Source: Anaerolineae bacterium
GTDB lineage: Bacteria; Chloroflexota; Anaerolineae; 4572-78; J111
Reading direction: 5' to 3'
Assembly: GCA_023151115.1 (NCBI GenBank)
Contig: JAKLJP010000005.1
Coordinates: 186,001-250,000 of the forward strand
Length of the DNA: 64,000 bases
Under the pieces are notes generated by a model. That model had not been told where the DNA came from. It did no database searches and was given only the letters and a program-made list of their open reading frames with translations. Below are positions 43,247 through 50,244 of this stretch, piece by piece (within the stretch, counting starts at the first letter, position 1; each line of letters begins with the position of its first letter). Position numbers and translations under genes: made by a program.

Positions 43247-43804
43247 GTGGCTCAATTCTTCACCGCAGCCGATATTCGCCGTTTGGCTCAAGCGCCGGAG
43301 GGACATTACCTGCTGCTGGCCCCGGATGACCGGATTACGCCCGAAGCCCTCGACGTGGCCCGCGCCCTCGGAGTACAAGTTCACCGAGAGGGTGATGGCT
43401 CGGGCAGCAACGGTCTGCCACCGCTGGTCGGCAAAAGTGCCCGGCCGGGACGCGGTTTAACTCTGGTCAGAGCCGACTCGGTGCGGATGACGCCGTTTGC
43501 TTTCAACGTCAACCGGCCGGACATGAACATCCAGGTAACTGACGTGATTACGGCGGCGCACGGGTCGCCGATGGCCGCCGGTTTTATGACCTGGGGCCAG
43601 GGTTCTTTCCCCTGGACGCTCAACTACGACGAAATTGATTTTGTCATTGACGGGCAACTGGAAGTGCGGCTGGATAACCAGGTGGTCATCGGCAACCCCG
43701 GCGACGTAATTTACATTCCCAAAGGCAGCAATATCTTTTTTGGCTCGCCCAGCTTTGCCAAAGTGTTTTATGTCACCTTTCCGGCAGAATGGGAGACGCA
43801 ATAA
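43247..43804 (+). CDS. eutQ: EutQ, cupin-type acetate kinase of the ethanolamine pathway
   Basis: A 185-residue protein starting at GTG behind aaaggaga. The N-terminal 48 residues (FFTAADIRRLAQAPEGHYLLLAPDDRITPEALDVARALGV) form the motif shared with the 123-residue protein at the end of the locus. The cupin is at about 95-183 (WTLNYDEIDFVIDGQLEVRLDNQVVIGNPGDVIYIPKGSNIFFGSPSFAKVFYVTFP). EutQ has acetate kinase activity and is also needed for compartment formation in Salmonella. No phosphotransacylase gene is seen here to supply acetyl phosphate. Confidence 0.93.
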   Translation: MAQFFTAADIRRLAQAPEGHYLLLAPDDRITPEALDVARALGVQVHREGDGSGSNGLPPLVGKSARPGRGLTLVRADSVRMTPFAFNVNRPDMNIQVTDVITAAHGSPMAAGFMTWGQGSFPWTLNYDEIDFVIDGQLEVRLDNQVVIGNPGDVIYIPKGSNIFFGSPSFAKVFYVTFPAEWETQ

Positions 43805-43809
43805 GCGTC

Positions 43810-44691
43810 ATGAACCCACAACTTGATACCTTCCTGGCCCAAGCGCAGAGCGTGATGGTTGGGGAACTTAATGGCTCGTCGTCAAAGCAGGAAACCAAAG
43901 CAAGCTTTGGACTCCCAACCGAAGAAGAGGATCCCTGGGACAAGTCCCAGCCCCGCGTTCACGTGGGCGTTGACCTGGGGACGGCCTACACCGTGCTGGC
44001 GGTGCTGGATGAACAAATGCAGCCGCTGGCCGGAGAGTACCGTTTTGCCCAGATTGTGCGCGATGGGTTGGTAGTTGACTTTCACGGAGCGATCAGTCTG
44101 CTGCGCGAGCTGAAGCAAAATGTGGAAGCGCGGCTGGGCTTTGAGTTGACGACCGCCGCCACCACCTACCCGCCCGGCGTGCCGGGAACGGAAGTGCGGG
44201 CCACCCGCCACGTGGTCGAAGCCGCCGGGTTTGAGGTGGCGCATGTGGTGGACGAACCGACCGCCGCCAATGCCGTTTTACAAATCGAGAACGGGGCGGT
44301 GGTGGATGTGGGCGGCGGTACCACCGGAATTGCCATCTTTCGCCAGGGCCAGGTCATCTACACCGCCGACGAAGCCACCGGCGGAACCCATTTTTCGCTG
44401 GTGATTGCCGGGGCGATGAACCTTGAATTTGAAAAAGCCGAGGCGTTGAAAAAAGACCCGCGCCAGCATAAACGGCTTTTTCCCATCGTCCGCCCGGTGA
44501 TGGAAAAGGTGGGCAGCATTGTGGCCCGCCACATCGCCGCCCATCCGGTCGAAACGATTTATCTGGTTGGCGGCACAGCCCTTTTCAGCGGCATCGAGCG
44601 GGTAGTACAAGAAGTGACCGGGGTTCCTACGGTTATTCCCGGCCATCCTTTGTTTGTCACGCCGTTGGGTGTGGCGATGCACGACACGTGA
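43810..44691 (+). CDS. eutJ: EutJ, ASKHA chaperone-like protein
   Basis: A 293-residue Hsp70-fold protein. VHVGVDLGTAYTVLAVLDEQMQPLAG, TAATTYPPGVPGTEVRATRHVVEAAGFEVAHVVDEPTAANAVL, NGAVVDVGGGTTGIAIF and YLVGGTALFSGIERVV match EutJ/PduX-neighbourhood ASKHA proteins. It is thought to help lyase folding or cargo handling. The ATG at 43810 is favoured (6 bases after the eutQ stop, with a distant ggag); an alternative ATG at 43789 overlaps eutQ. Confidence 0.92.
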   Translation: MNPQLDTFLAQAQSVMVGELNGSSSKQETKASFGLPTEEEDPWDKSQPRVHVGVDLGTAYTVLAVLDEQMQPLAGEYRFAQIVRDGLVVDFHGAISLLRELKQNVEARLGFELTTAATTYPPGVPGTEVRATRHVVEAAGFEVAHVVDEPTAANAVLQIENGAVVDVGGGTTGIAIFRQGQVIYTADEATGGTHFSLVIAGAMNLEFEKAEALKKDPRQHKRLFPIVRPVMEKVGSIVARHIAAHPVETIYLVGGTALFSGIERVVQEVTGVPTVIPGHPLFVTPLGVAMHDT

Positions 44692-44738
44692 TGCGTGATA
44701 CGTGATGCGTGAGAAAATTCTTACGCATCACGTATCAA
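44686..44738. repeat. Composite hairpin repeat of acgtgatgcgtgat units, eutJ-shell gap
   Basis: cacgtgatgcgtgatacg and tgatgcgtga face ttacgcatcacgtatca; same family as 40272-40340. Confidence 0.75.
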
Positions 44739-44774
44739 ATTATTACCGTAAACTTTTAATTGAGGTATTTTCCT

Positions 44775-45401
44775 ATGGCCGGCGAATTTCAACTTCGGGT
44801 TTACTGTTATCTGGATCGAACCCAACCCCAATACGCTTCGTTTGTGGGTACGGTCACCCAGGGCGATTTGATGATTGAGGGCATGGCCTCGTTGTACATC
44901 GAGGTGGCTCCGGGCAACGAGGTTTTTAGCATGGTGGATGTGGCCGTGAAAGCCACCGAGGCCCGACCCGGCGCACAGATTGTCGAGCGCGAGTTTGGCA
45001 TGTTTGAAATTCACTCGCAATCGCAGGAGGCTGTGCTGCAAGCCGGGGCGATGGTGTTACAGCGGTTGGGGCTGGAAGCAACCGACCGGATCAAGCCCCA
45101 GGTGGCTTCGGTGCAGTTGATCACCAATGTGGACCCGTACCAGGCCCAGTTACTCAACCGCTTCCGGCGCGGCTCGATGCTGGTGGCCGGGGAAACCTTG
45201 CTGGTCCTGGAGGTCGCTCCGGCGGCCTACATCAATATCGCCGCCAACGAGGCCGAGAAACGGGCCAATATCAAACTGCTCCATATCTCTTCGGTGGGCC
45301 GGTTTGGCCGCATGTGGATGAGCGGGACCGAATCAGAAATGATGACCGCCAAAACCGCGGCCATCGCGGCCATTGAGAGTATGGAGGGGAGAGCAGGGTA
45401 A
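44775..45401 (+). CDS. Tandem-BMC (BMC-T) shell protein, not EutL-like
   Basis: A 208-residue protein with two domains: LRVYCYLDRTQPQYASFVGTVTQGDLMIEGMASLYIEVAPGNEVFSMVDVAVKATEARPGAQIVEREFGMFEIHSQSQEAVLQAGAMVLQRLGL, then ITNVDPYQAQLLNRFRRGSMLVAGETLLVLEVAPAAYINIAANEAEKRANIKLLHISSVGRFGRMWMSGTESEMMTAKTAAIAAIESM. This resembles the tandem shell proteins of RMM-type microcompartments rather than EutL, and would make the locus a hybrid. Shine-Dalgarno gaggt, 9 bases from ATG. It is cut off from the next locus gene by the insertion sequence. Confidence 0.85.
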   Translation: MAGEFQLRVYCYLDRTQPQYASFVGTVTQGDLMIEGMASLYIEVAPGNEVFSMVDVAVKATEARPGAQIVEREFGMFEIHSQSQEAVLQAGAMVLQRLGLEATDRIKPQVASVQLITNVDPYQAQLLNRFRRGSMLVAGETLLVLEVAPAAYINIAANEAEKRANIKLLHISSVGRFGRMWMSGTESEMMTAKTAAIAAIESMEGRAG

Positions 45402-45404
45402 CAG

Positions 45405-45426
45405 AGTAGCAGGTAGCAAGGTAGCA
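45405..45426. repeat. Left arm of a composite hairpin split by the insertion sequence
   Basis: agtagcaggtagcaaggtagca; the matching arm tgctaccctgctacttgct is at 47112-47140. Without the insertion the two arms would form one stem with a loop of about 8 bases. Confidence 0.75.
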
Positions 45427-45437
45427 TCAAGAAATTT

Positions 45438-47103
45438 GTTAGCGCGCCAAACCGATGGGGTGGCACTTGAAAAAAAATGGCTCATGGAATATCCTCGATG
45501 TCTCTACACCGCCGCGAGGCGATCATCGGGAGATTCACATGAGCCACTTGGTAATGATGATAGCCCGGATTGACGGATTTGACAATCCGGGGCAATTGAC
45601 CGAAATCTGGCGACAAGCCATGCCGGCCGTTGAGTTGAGGGGGCTGGAGCCAGAGCAATACTTGGATGGGCTGGAAGAGACGGTCATGGAAGTTGGTTGG
45701 CAGGCGATGCGGCAGTTGTTGGTGGAGCAGTGGCGTTTGACCGATCAGCAGTTGGTGGCCCGTTTTCGTCAGGAACAGGCTGGAGCGACGAGTGGGGACG
45801 GGTACGATCCACTGAAAGTAGCCAGTCGGTTGGGGGTGGTGCAATTGCCGCGCCAGGTGTGCTACCTGCCGGGAGAGAAGAGCCACGTTTTGCCAGGCAA
45901 TGCTGGCTTGCCGGAGCACACCGGTCAGGTGACCACACGAGGACTGCAAGAGTGGGTCTGCTTGTTGCCTCAAGAGCTGCCCTTTGACAGCAGTGCCCGG
46001 CTGTTGGGGTGGATGAGCCACGACCCGGCGGTGATGTCCGAAACGCAGACCCGCCGCTGGGTCAGCCAGCATGGTCAATTGATCCGCCAGGCCGAACAAG
46101 CGGAAGTGACGGCCTTGCAAGAACGGTCGGATTTGGCCGGGCTGACGGCCCAATTGCAGCCAGCCAGCGAACCCCGACGACCGGCAGCCTGGGCGGCGGA
46201 ACTGAACCAGGCGGTCGAAACCGCCCTGGCTCAGGCCGACCCGCAGCCGCCTGAAGGGGTCAGCCCGGCTGACTGGGAGCGGGTCATCCAGGTGCGGCGC
46301 ACCGAGGCCACCACGACCGCCGCTCGTTTGCGGCAGCTGGGACCAACCCTCAAACCCGACGAAGTGGTGGCCAGTGTGGATGATATTGGGGTCAGACGAC
46401 CCGAAAAACGGCGTTTCCTGGAAGTGCGCACGGCCTACGTGCGGACTGCAACTGGCTATCGCTACTTGAGTGGTTCGGCTGACCTGGTCTTGGCTCAATT
46501 GTGGTTGTTGTTGCGGCTGTGTGGCGGGGGACTGACCGCTAAAATCACCCTCTTGGGGGATGGGGCCCGCTGGATTGCTCACTTTTTTCAAGAACAGTTG
46601 GTGACCTGGCCCATGACCGTCTTGATCTTGGACTGGTATCATTGCCGTAAAAAATGCTATGACTTGACCAGCCTGATCTGTCGCGGTCGCCTGGCCAAAG
46701 CCCACTTGTTGGGGTCGCTCCTCAGTCATCTCTGGCGCGGTCAGGTCAGTGAGGCCATCTCCCTCCTGGAACAATACCGGCCCCAAACCAAGAACGAGGC
46801 TAAACTCGATGAATTGATCAGCTACTTGCGCAACCGCCAGCCCTACCTTCCCAACTACCATGACCGCCGCGCCCAACGCCAGTATATCGGCAGCGCCCAC
46901 GTCGAAAAAGGCAACGATTTGATCGTCGCTCGCCGCCAGAAACATCAGGGCATGCACTGGAGTGAAGCCACCAGCGATGGCCTGGCCGCCTTGCGTACCC
47001 TGCTGCTTAATGGAGGCTGGGATTTGTACTGGCAAAAACATCAAGTCTTACCTTTGGCTACTCAAACGTCAACGTGATGACCCCATCACTTTGGCGCGCT
47101 AAC
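45438..47103 (+). mobile_element. Intact ISKra4-like insertion sequence
   Basis: A 1,666-base element ending in 24-bp inverted repeats with two mismatches: GTTAGCGCGCCAAA (positions 1-14), two divergent bases, GATGGGGT. An 8-bp target duplication AGAAATTT is present at 45430-45437 and 47104-47111, so insertion seems recent. It carries one transposase gene, filling most of the element. Confidence 0.92.
45539..47077 (+). CDS. Transposase, ISKra4-like DDE type
   Basis: A 512-residue protein from the ATG behind a ggag. Acidic-residue motifs are VVASVDDIGVRRPEKRRF (first D), MTVLILDWYHCRKKCYDL (second D) and YIGSAHVEKGNDLIVARRQKHQGMHWS (E). YLRNRQPYLPNYHDRRAQ precedes the E motif as in ISKra4 proteins. 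An in-frame ATG at 45455 inside the left terminal repeat is less likely. Same strand as the eut genes, so it may be transcribed with them. Confidence 0.85.
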   Translation: MSHLVMMIARIDGFDNPGQLTEIWRQAMPAVELRGLEPEQYLDGLEETVMEVGWQAMRQLLVEQWRLTDQQLVARFRQEQAGATSGDGYDPLKVASRLGVVQLPRQVCYLPGEKSHVLPGNAGLPEHTGQVTTRGLQEWVCLLPQELPFDSSARLLGWMSHDPAVMSETQTRRWVSQHGQLIRQAEQAEVTALQERSDLAGLTAQLQPASEPRRPAAWAAELNQAVETALAQADPQPPEGVSPADWERVIQVRRTEATTTAARLRQLGPTLKPDEVVASVDDIGVRRPEKRRFLEVRTAYVRTATGYRYLSGSADLVLAQLWLLLRLCGGGLTAKITLLGDGARWIAHFFQEQLVTWPMTVLILDWYHCRKKCYDLTSLICRGRLAKAHLLGSLLSHLWRGQVSEAISLLEQYRPQTKNEAKLDELISYLRNRQPYLPNYHDRRAQRQYIGSAHVEKGNDLIVARRQKHQGMHWSEATSDGLAALRTLLLNGGWDLYWQKHQVLPLATQTST

Positions 47104-47111
47104 AGAAATTT

Positions 47112-47140
47112 TGCTACCCTGCTACTTGCTACTTGCTACT
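47112..47140. repeat. Right arm of the hairpin split by the insertion sequence
   Basis: tgctaccctgctacttgct with a further acttgctact unit; complementary to 45405-45426. Confidence 0.75.
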
Positions 47141-47161
47141 TGGCGACACGGAGTGACTACG

Positions 47162-47533
47162 ATGAAAACCTTCTACACCGAACGCGACATCAGCGATATG
47201 CACGCTCGGGGCGTGACCGAAATTGAGATTGACGACGATGTGGTGCTAACCGACCTGGCTCGCGATAAAGCCATTGCCCTGGGGCTGAAGATGAAATTGG
47301 TCAGCCAGCGCAGCGGCCAACCTGACGCCCTGCCGCGTCTGGCCGTCGCCGGGCAGATGCAACTGCCCCCGGCAGTGGTCGGCCCGGCTTCTCCCCTGCC
47401 GCCCCCCCCCCCCACCCCCACCGATCTGGCCGAGCAAGTTAAATCTGCTGTAATTGCCCGCCTGGGGACCACAGCCCACAACGACCTGTTGGATCAGGTC
47501 ATTCCGCAGGTTTTGGCCCGCCTCGGTAAATAG
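47162..47533 (+). CDS. Microcompartment-associated small protein: EutQ-like N-terminus, poly-Pro linker, amphipathic C-terminal helices
   Basis: A 123-residue protein. Residues 1-48 (FYTERDISDMHARGVTEIEIDDDVVLTDLARDKAIALGL) align with the first 48 of EutQ and with the LTPxARE-type leader seen in EutT-like proteins. Residues 70-85 form a Pro-rich linker (encoded by C12-A-C5). Residues 87-123 (DLAEQVKSAVIARLG, then DLLDQVIPQVLARLG) are two amphipathic helices like encapsulation peptides. No catalytic motif. Likely a structural or cargo-linking part of the compartment. Starts behind ggag; before the insertion it followed the BMC-T gene. Confidence 0.82.
   Translation: MKTFYTERDISDMHARGVTEIEIDDDVVLTDLARDKAIALGLKMKLVSQRSGQPDALPRLAVAGQMQLPPAVVGPASPLPPPPPTPTDLAEQVKSAVIARLGTTAHNDLLDQVIPQVLARLGK
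47401..47421. repeat. Homopolymer C tract in the linker of the small microcompartment protein
   Basis: C12, A, C5 in frame between the N-terminal domain and the C-terminal helices. Confidence 0.75.
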
Positions 47534-47576
47534 AGATTAGAGATTAGAGATTAATAATCTCCAATCTCTAATCTCC
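47532..47576. repeat. Composite hairpin repeat of gagatta units, possible end of the eut transcript
   Basis: gagattagagattagagatt faces aatctccaatctctaatctc; perfect over about 14 pairs. Confidence 0.75.
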
Positions 47577-47593
47577 CGCCTCCCGAAACTGCC

Positions 47594-48259
47594 ATGAAGA
47601 TTCAAAAGCTCATCCTACCGGCCATCGGCTTGCTTTTCGCTGGCCTGGGGGCGCTGGTGGTGTGGTATTTTGCGCCCTCGTTTAATCAGGCGGCGGCGCG
47701 GGTTGAGCGGTTGTCGCCTTTGACCGCAGCCCTGCTGGCCGAGAGTCCTTTGGGCCAGGAAGGATTGATCGAGGGCCGCGTCAGCGAGCGCAACCCGCTT
47801 CACTTTCGTTTGTTTGTGGCCTATGTGCGCTATGAGTATCGAGGCCGGGACGACGACAACGATAATGAGGTCAAATGGGTGGAGGATGAGCGGGTCACGC
47901 CGGCCCTGCTGCTGGATTTGCCGGGAGGCCGGGTTCAGCTTGCCAACAACGATTACAGTCTCCAGGGGAAGCTGGTCACGTGGCAGTCGGAACCGACGCT
48001 GAACTGGGACAGTTGGAGCGGGGAAGGCACCAAATCTTATGAGGGTCTGGAGCGAGGCAATCCAGTTTTGGCCGTCGGCACGGTAGTCGAGGGAGCAACC
48101 GGGCGCGAATTTCGAGCGGAGTGGTTGTATGGCGGTAATCAGGCCGCCTACATCGAGGAGCAGCGCACCTCAGCCGAAATTGCCCGCTGGGTGGGCCTGG
48201 TCTTTCTCCTGATCGGGGCAGTCATTTTCGGCGTGGGGGTCTGGGTATGGCTCAGGTAA
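47594..48259 (+). CDS. Membrane protein with GIDE/MULAN-like domain
   Basis: A 221-residue protein with transmembrane helices at both ends (about 7-26 and 199-219) and a beta-rich centre: ESPLGQEGLIEGRVSERNPLHFRLFVAYVRYEYRG, WVEDERVTPALLLDLPGGRVQLANNDYSLQG. That pattern resembles the GIDE domain of membrane-anchored E3-like proteins; no RING is present. Unknown function. It follows the microcompartment locus on the same strand, but a hairpin lies between them. Confidence 0.6.
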   Translation: MKIQKLILPAIGLLFAGLGALVVWYFAPSFNQAAARVERLSPLTAALLAESPLGQEGLIEGRVSERNPLHFRLFVAYVRYEYRGRDDDNDNEVKWVEDERVTPALLLDLPGGRVQLANNDYSLQGKLVTWQSEPTLNWDSWSGEGTKSYEGLERGNPVLAVGTVVEGATGREFRAEWLYGGNQAAYIEEQRTSAEIARWVGLVFLLIGAVIFGVGVWVWLR

Positions 48260-48271
48260 TACCATAGCAAC

Positions 48272-48420
48272 CGATTATGCGTAATTGGATGGGCGGGGCT
48301 GAAGCCACCGCCCTGAAAGGGCAAAGGACGCTGAAGCGCCCTAACTCTTCAGCCCGGAGGGCTTTGCTCTCTCAGCGCGATGGCTTCTAGCCTCGCGCCT
48401 CAATGAATTACGCATAATCC
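48272..48420. repeat. MITE-like element with 14-bp terminal inverted repeats
   Basis: GATTATGCGTAATT at 48273-48286 and its complement at 48406-48419; the interior has internal hairpins (gggctgaagccaccgccc, ggacgctgaagcgccc) and no ORF. Confidence 0.65.
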
Positions 48421-48461
48421 GTTATAGTAGTTTGAATCCTCGTACATTGAGCAAGAATTTT

Positions 48462-48527
48462 ACCACGAATTGCACTAACCTTCGGTACGAAAATCTTTTA
48501 GTGAAAATTCGTGCAATTCGTGGCGAT
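48462..48527. repeat. Composite hairpin repeat of cacgaatt units
   Basis: ccacgaattgcac faces gtgcaattcgtgg with about 33 bases between. GTACATTGAGCAAGAA precedes it, as before the repeat at 8474. Confidence 0.7.
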
Positions 48528-48541
48528 TTCAGCTTTCTCTG

Positions 48542-48979
48542 TTATCCCCACCTGGTCTGAGCGTAGGCCAAAAGACTGCCGACAACAGCGCCGGCCGGCA
48601 GGGTGAGCCAGCCGACAAAAATCAAACTGACCAGGCCATAAAACAGGCTGGCCAGGATACCTTCAAACAGATTGAGGGTACGAGGCACGCCGGCTAGGTA
48701 AAAATAGAGAATGCTTCCATACCAGGCCAACGGGTGCGACAGCAGCGCCACCAGCACGCCCACCCAGGCCCCGCGCCAGAAACCGGCCTTTTGACCCCGA
48801 ACTATGAATACCCCCCAACAAACCAACCCGCAGAAAAAGGCCGTCAGCGGCGCGGCGACCAACATCCCTCGCCAATCGCCGACAGCATCCTTCAGAAACA
48901 GGTAGCTGCAAACGAAAGCGGCCAGGGCAAAAGCCAATCCGGCCAGGAACACCCACAAGGCTGCTTTTTTACTGAACAT
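48542..48979 (-). CDS. Small integral membrane protein, unknown function
   Basis: A 145-residue protein starting MFSKKAALWVFLAGLAFALA, with four hydrophobic segments and a final glycine-rich helix (LPAGAVVGSLLAYAQTRWG). I recognise no family. The start at 48979 gives a sensible membrane protein; upstream in-frame codons overlap the next gene. It may be co-transcribed with the monooxygenase gene 16 bases upstream. Confidence 0.6.
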   Translation of the reverse strand: MFSKKAALWVFLAGLAFALAAFVCSYLFLKDAVGDWRGMLVAAPLTAFFCGLVCWGVFIVRGQKAGFWRGAWVGVLVALLSHPLAWYGSILYFYLAGVPRTLNLFEGILASLFYGLVSLIFVGWLTLPAGAVVGSLLAYAQTRWG

Positions 48980-48995
48980 CGGGGTACTTTCCGCA

Positions 48996-49298
48996 TCAGG
49001 CTGAGTGGCTGAGCACCATTTCATAATGCTCCACTGTCGGGAACGGGTCATAAAAGTGGTGCAGTAACCGTTTCCACTCCTGGTACTCCGCCGACCGGCG
49101 AAAGCCGAGGGTATGATCCTCCAAAGTTTCCCAGCGCACCAGCAGCACATAGCGATTCGGCGCTTCGAGGCAGCGCTGCAATTCGTGAGAAATGTAACCC
49201 TTCATCGAGGCGATGAGGGGCGAGGCTTGGCGGAAGGCGGCTTCAAAATCGGCGGTCATCCCCTCACGCACATTCAAGATGGCAACTTCCAGGATCAT
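48996..49298 (-). CDS. Antibiotic biosynthesis monooxygenase (ABM) family protein
   Basis: A 100-residue ferredoxin-like protein: MILEVAILNVREGMTADFEAAFRQASPLIASMKGYISHELQRCLEAPNRYVLLVRWETLEDHTLGFR is the ABM fold of small monooxygenases and heme-degrading relatives. Strand and spacing suggest co-transcription with the membrane protein after it. The substrate is unknown. Confidence 0.85.
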   Translation of the reverse strand: MILEVAILNVREGMTADFEAAFRQASPLIASMKGYISHELQRCLEAPNRYVLLVRWETLEDHTLGFRRSAEYQEWKRLLHHFYDPFPTVEHYEMVLSHSA

Positions 49299-49316
49299 GG
49301 GACTGGCTCTTTATGG

Positions 49317-49922
49317 TTATTGGGGTTGAGTTGAGCAGATGTCGCTGACAGACAGGCTAAAATCGGCCAACACTTCCGAGCGGGTCTGTTCGCCGGGGCC
49401 AAAACTGCCCAGGGGAGCGTAGGCTTGACCACGCAGGACATTTATCTCAATGATACAGGTATCAGGATCAATGATCCAATACTCCCGCACCCCGGCCTGA
49501 GCATAAACCCGGAACTTGGTGCGCCGGTCGAGAGCCGGGTTGCCGGGGGAAAGAATTTCCACAATCAAGTCAGGTACGCCCTCGATAAATTTTTCTTTGA
49601 TAATATCGAGGCGGTCAACGGCAATAAAAAGCAAATCCGGTTGAACCGGACTGGCCAGGTCGGGCAGAATGACATCTATCGGAGCGAAAAGAGCTTCCCC
49701 AATAGAGCGGTCTTTCAAATAGTCCCACAGGTAGCCGTACAACCGGGCGATAATTCTTTGATGAATAGAACGGGGCGCCGGACTCATATACAGGTCTCCT
49801 TCAATTACCTCGTAGCGCATGCCGTTATCCGGCAGCCGGGCGTAATCTTCGTAAGTCCACGCTCCCTGCGGTGGCGGCCAGGTCACCTCACGCGAGGGTT
49901 GGGTTATAATTTCTACAGGCAT
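49317..49922 (-). CDS. Uma2-family putative restriction endonuclease-like protein
   Basis: A 201-residue protein: TYEDYARLPDNGMRYEVIEGDLYMSPAPRSIHQRI, ALFAPIDVILPDLASPVQPDLLFI and GVPDLIVEILSPGNPALDRRTKFRVYAQAGVREYWIIDPD show the Uma2 PD-(D/E)xK-like core (D in PDLLF, E-x(n)-K around VEILSP...RTK). These genes are abundant in Chloroflexota and cyanobacteria; function is unproven. It overlaps the preceding ribbon-helix-helix gene by one base. Confidence 0.85.
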   Translation of the reverse strand: MPVEIITQPSREVTWPPPQGAWTYEDYARLPDNGMRYEVIEGDLYMSPAPRSIHQRIIARLYGYLWDYLKDRSIGEALFAPIDVILPDLASPVQPDLLFIAVDRLDIIKEKFIEGVPDLIVEILSPGNPALDRRTKFRVYAQAGVREYWIIDPDTCIIEINVLRGQAYAPLGSFGPGEQTRSEVLADFSLSVSDICSTQPQ

Positions 49923-50176
49923 TAGTGACTCCTACCTTGCTCATGGAGATCGGCCCGCGTCCAGGAAACAGCCCCTTCTGTGCCTAGCACCAACTCATTT
50001 TCCAACAAGGCCAGATGCCGCTGGCGGGCTACCTGATAACCTTCTTCTCTGGCAACAGTTTCCTCCAGAAGCCGGGTTAGAAAAGCAGAGATAGATGTAC
50101 CCCGCTGGGCAGCGATCACTTTGACCTTGAGCAAAACATCCGTGGGAATAGCCAGGGTAATATTCTGGGTTTCCAT
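49922..50176 (-). CDS. Ribbon-helix-helix (CopG/Arc-like) protein
   Basis: An 84-residue protein. NITLAIPTDVLLKVKVIAAQRGTSISAFLTRLLEETV is an RHH DNA-binding fold, followed by a helical acidic tail (ARQRHLALLENELVLGTEGAVSWTRADLHE) as in antitoxins. Its stop overlaps the Uma2 start, so the two form a coupled pair; a toxin role for Uma2 is only a guess. Confidence 0.75.
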   Translation of the reverse strand: METQNITLAIPTDVLLKVKVIAAQRGTSISAFLTRLLEETVAREEGYQVARQRHLALLENELVLGTEGAVSWTRADLHEQGRSH

Positions 50177-50244
50177 CTTACCTCCACAGGTTTCAGTGTA
50201 TCACGTCTCTCCGTGAAAATCAATCCTGATGGAGATGACGAGAC

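Noticed and set aside
45482..47044. Long minus-strand open frame of 520 codons opposite the transposase
   Set aside because: Low-complexity Gln/Gly/Pro-rich translation with no motif; it mirrors the transposase, whose DDE motifs and terminal repeats are clear.
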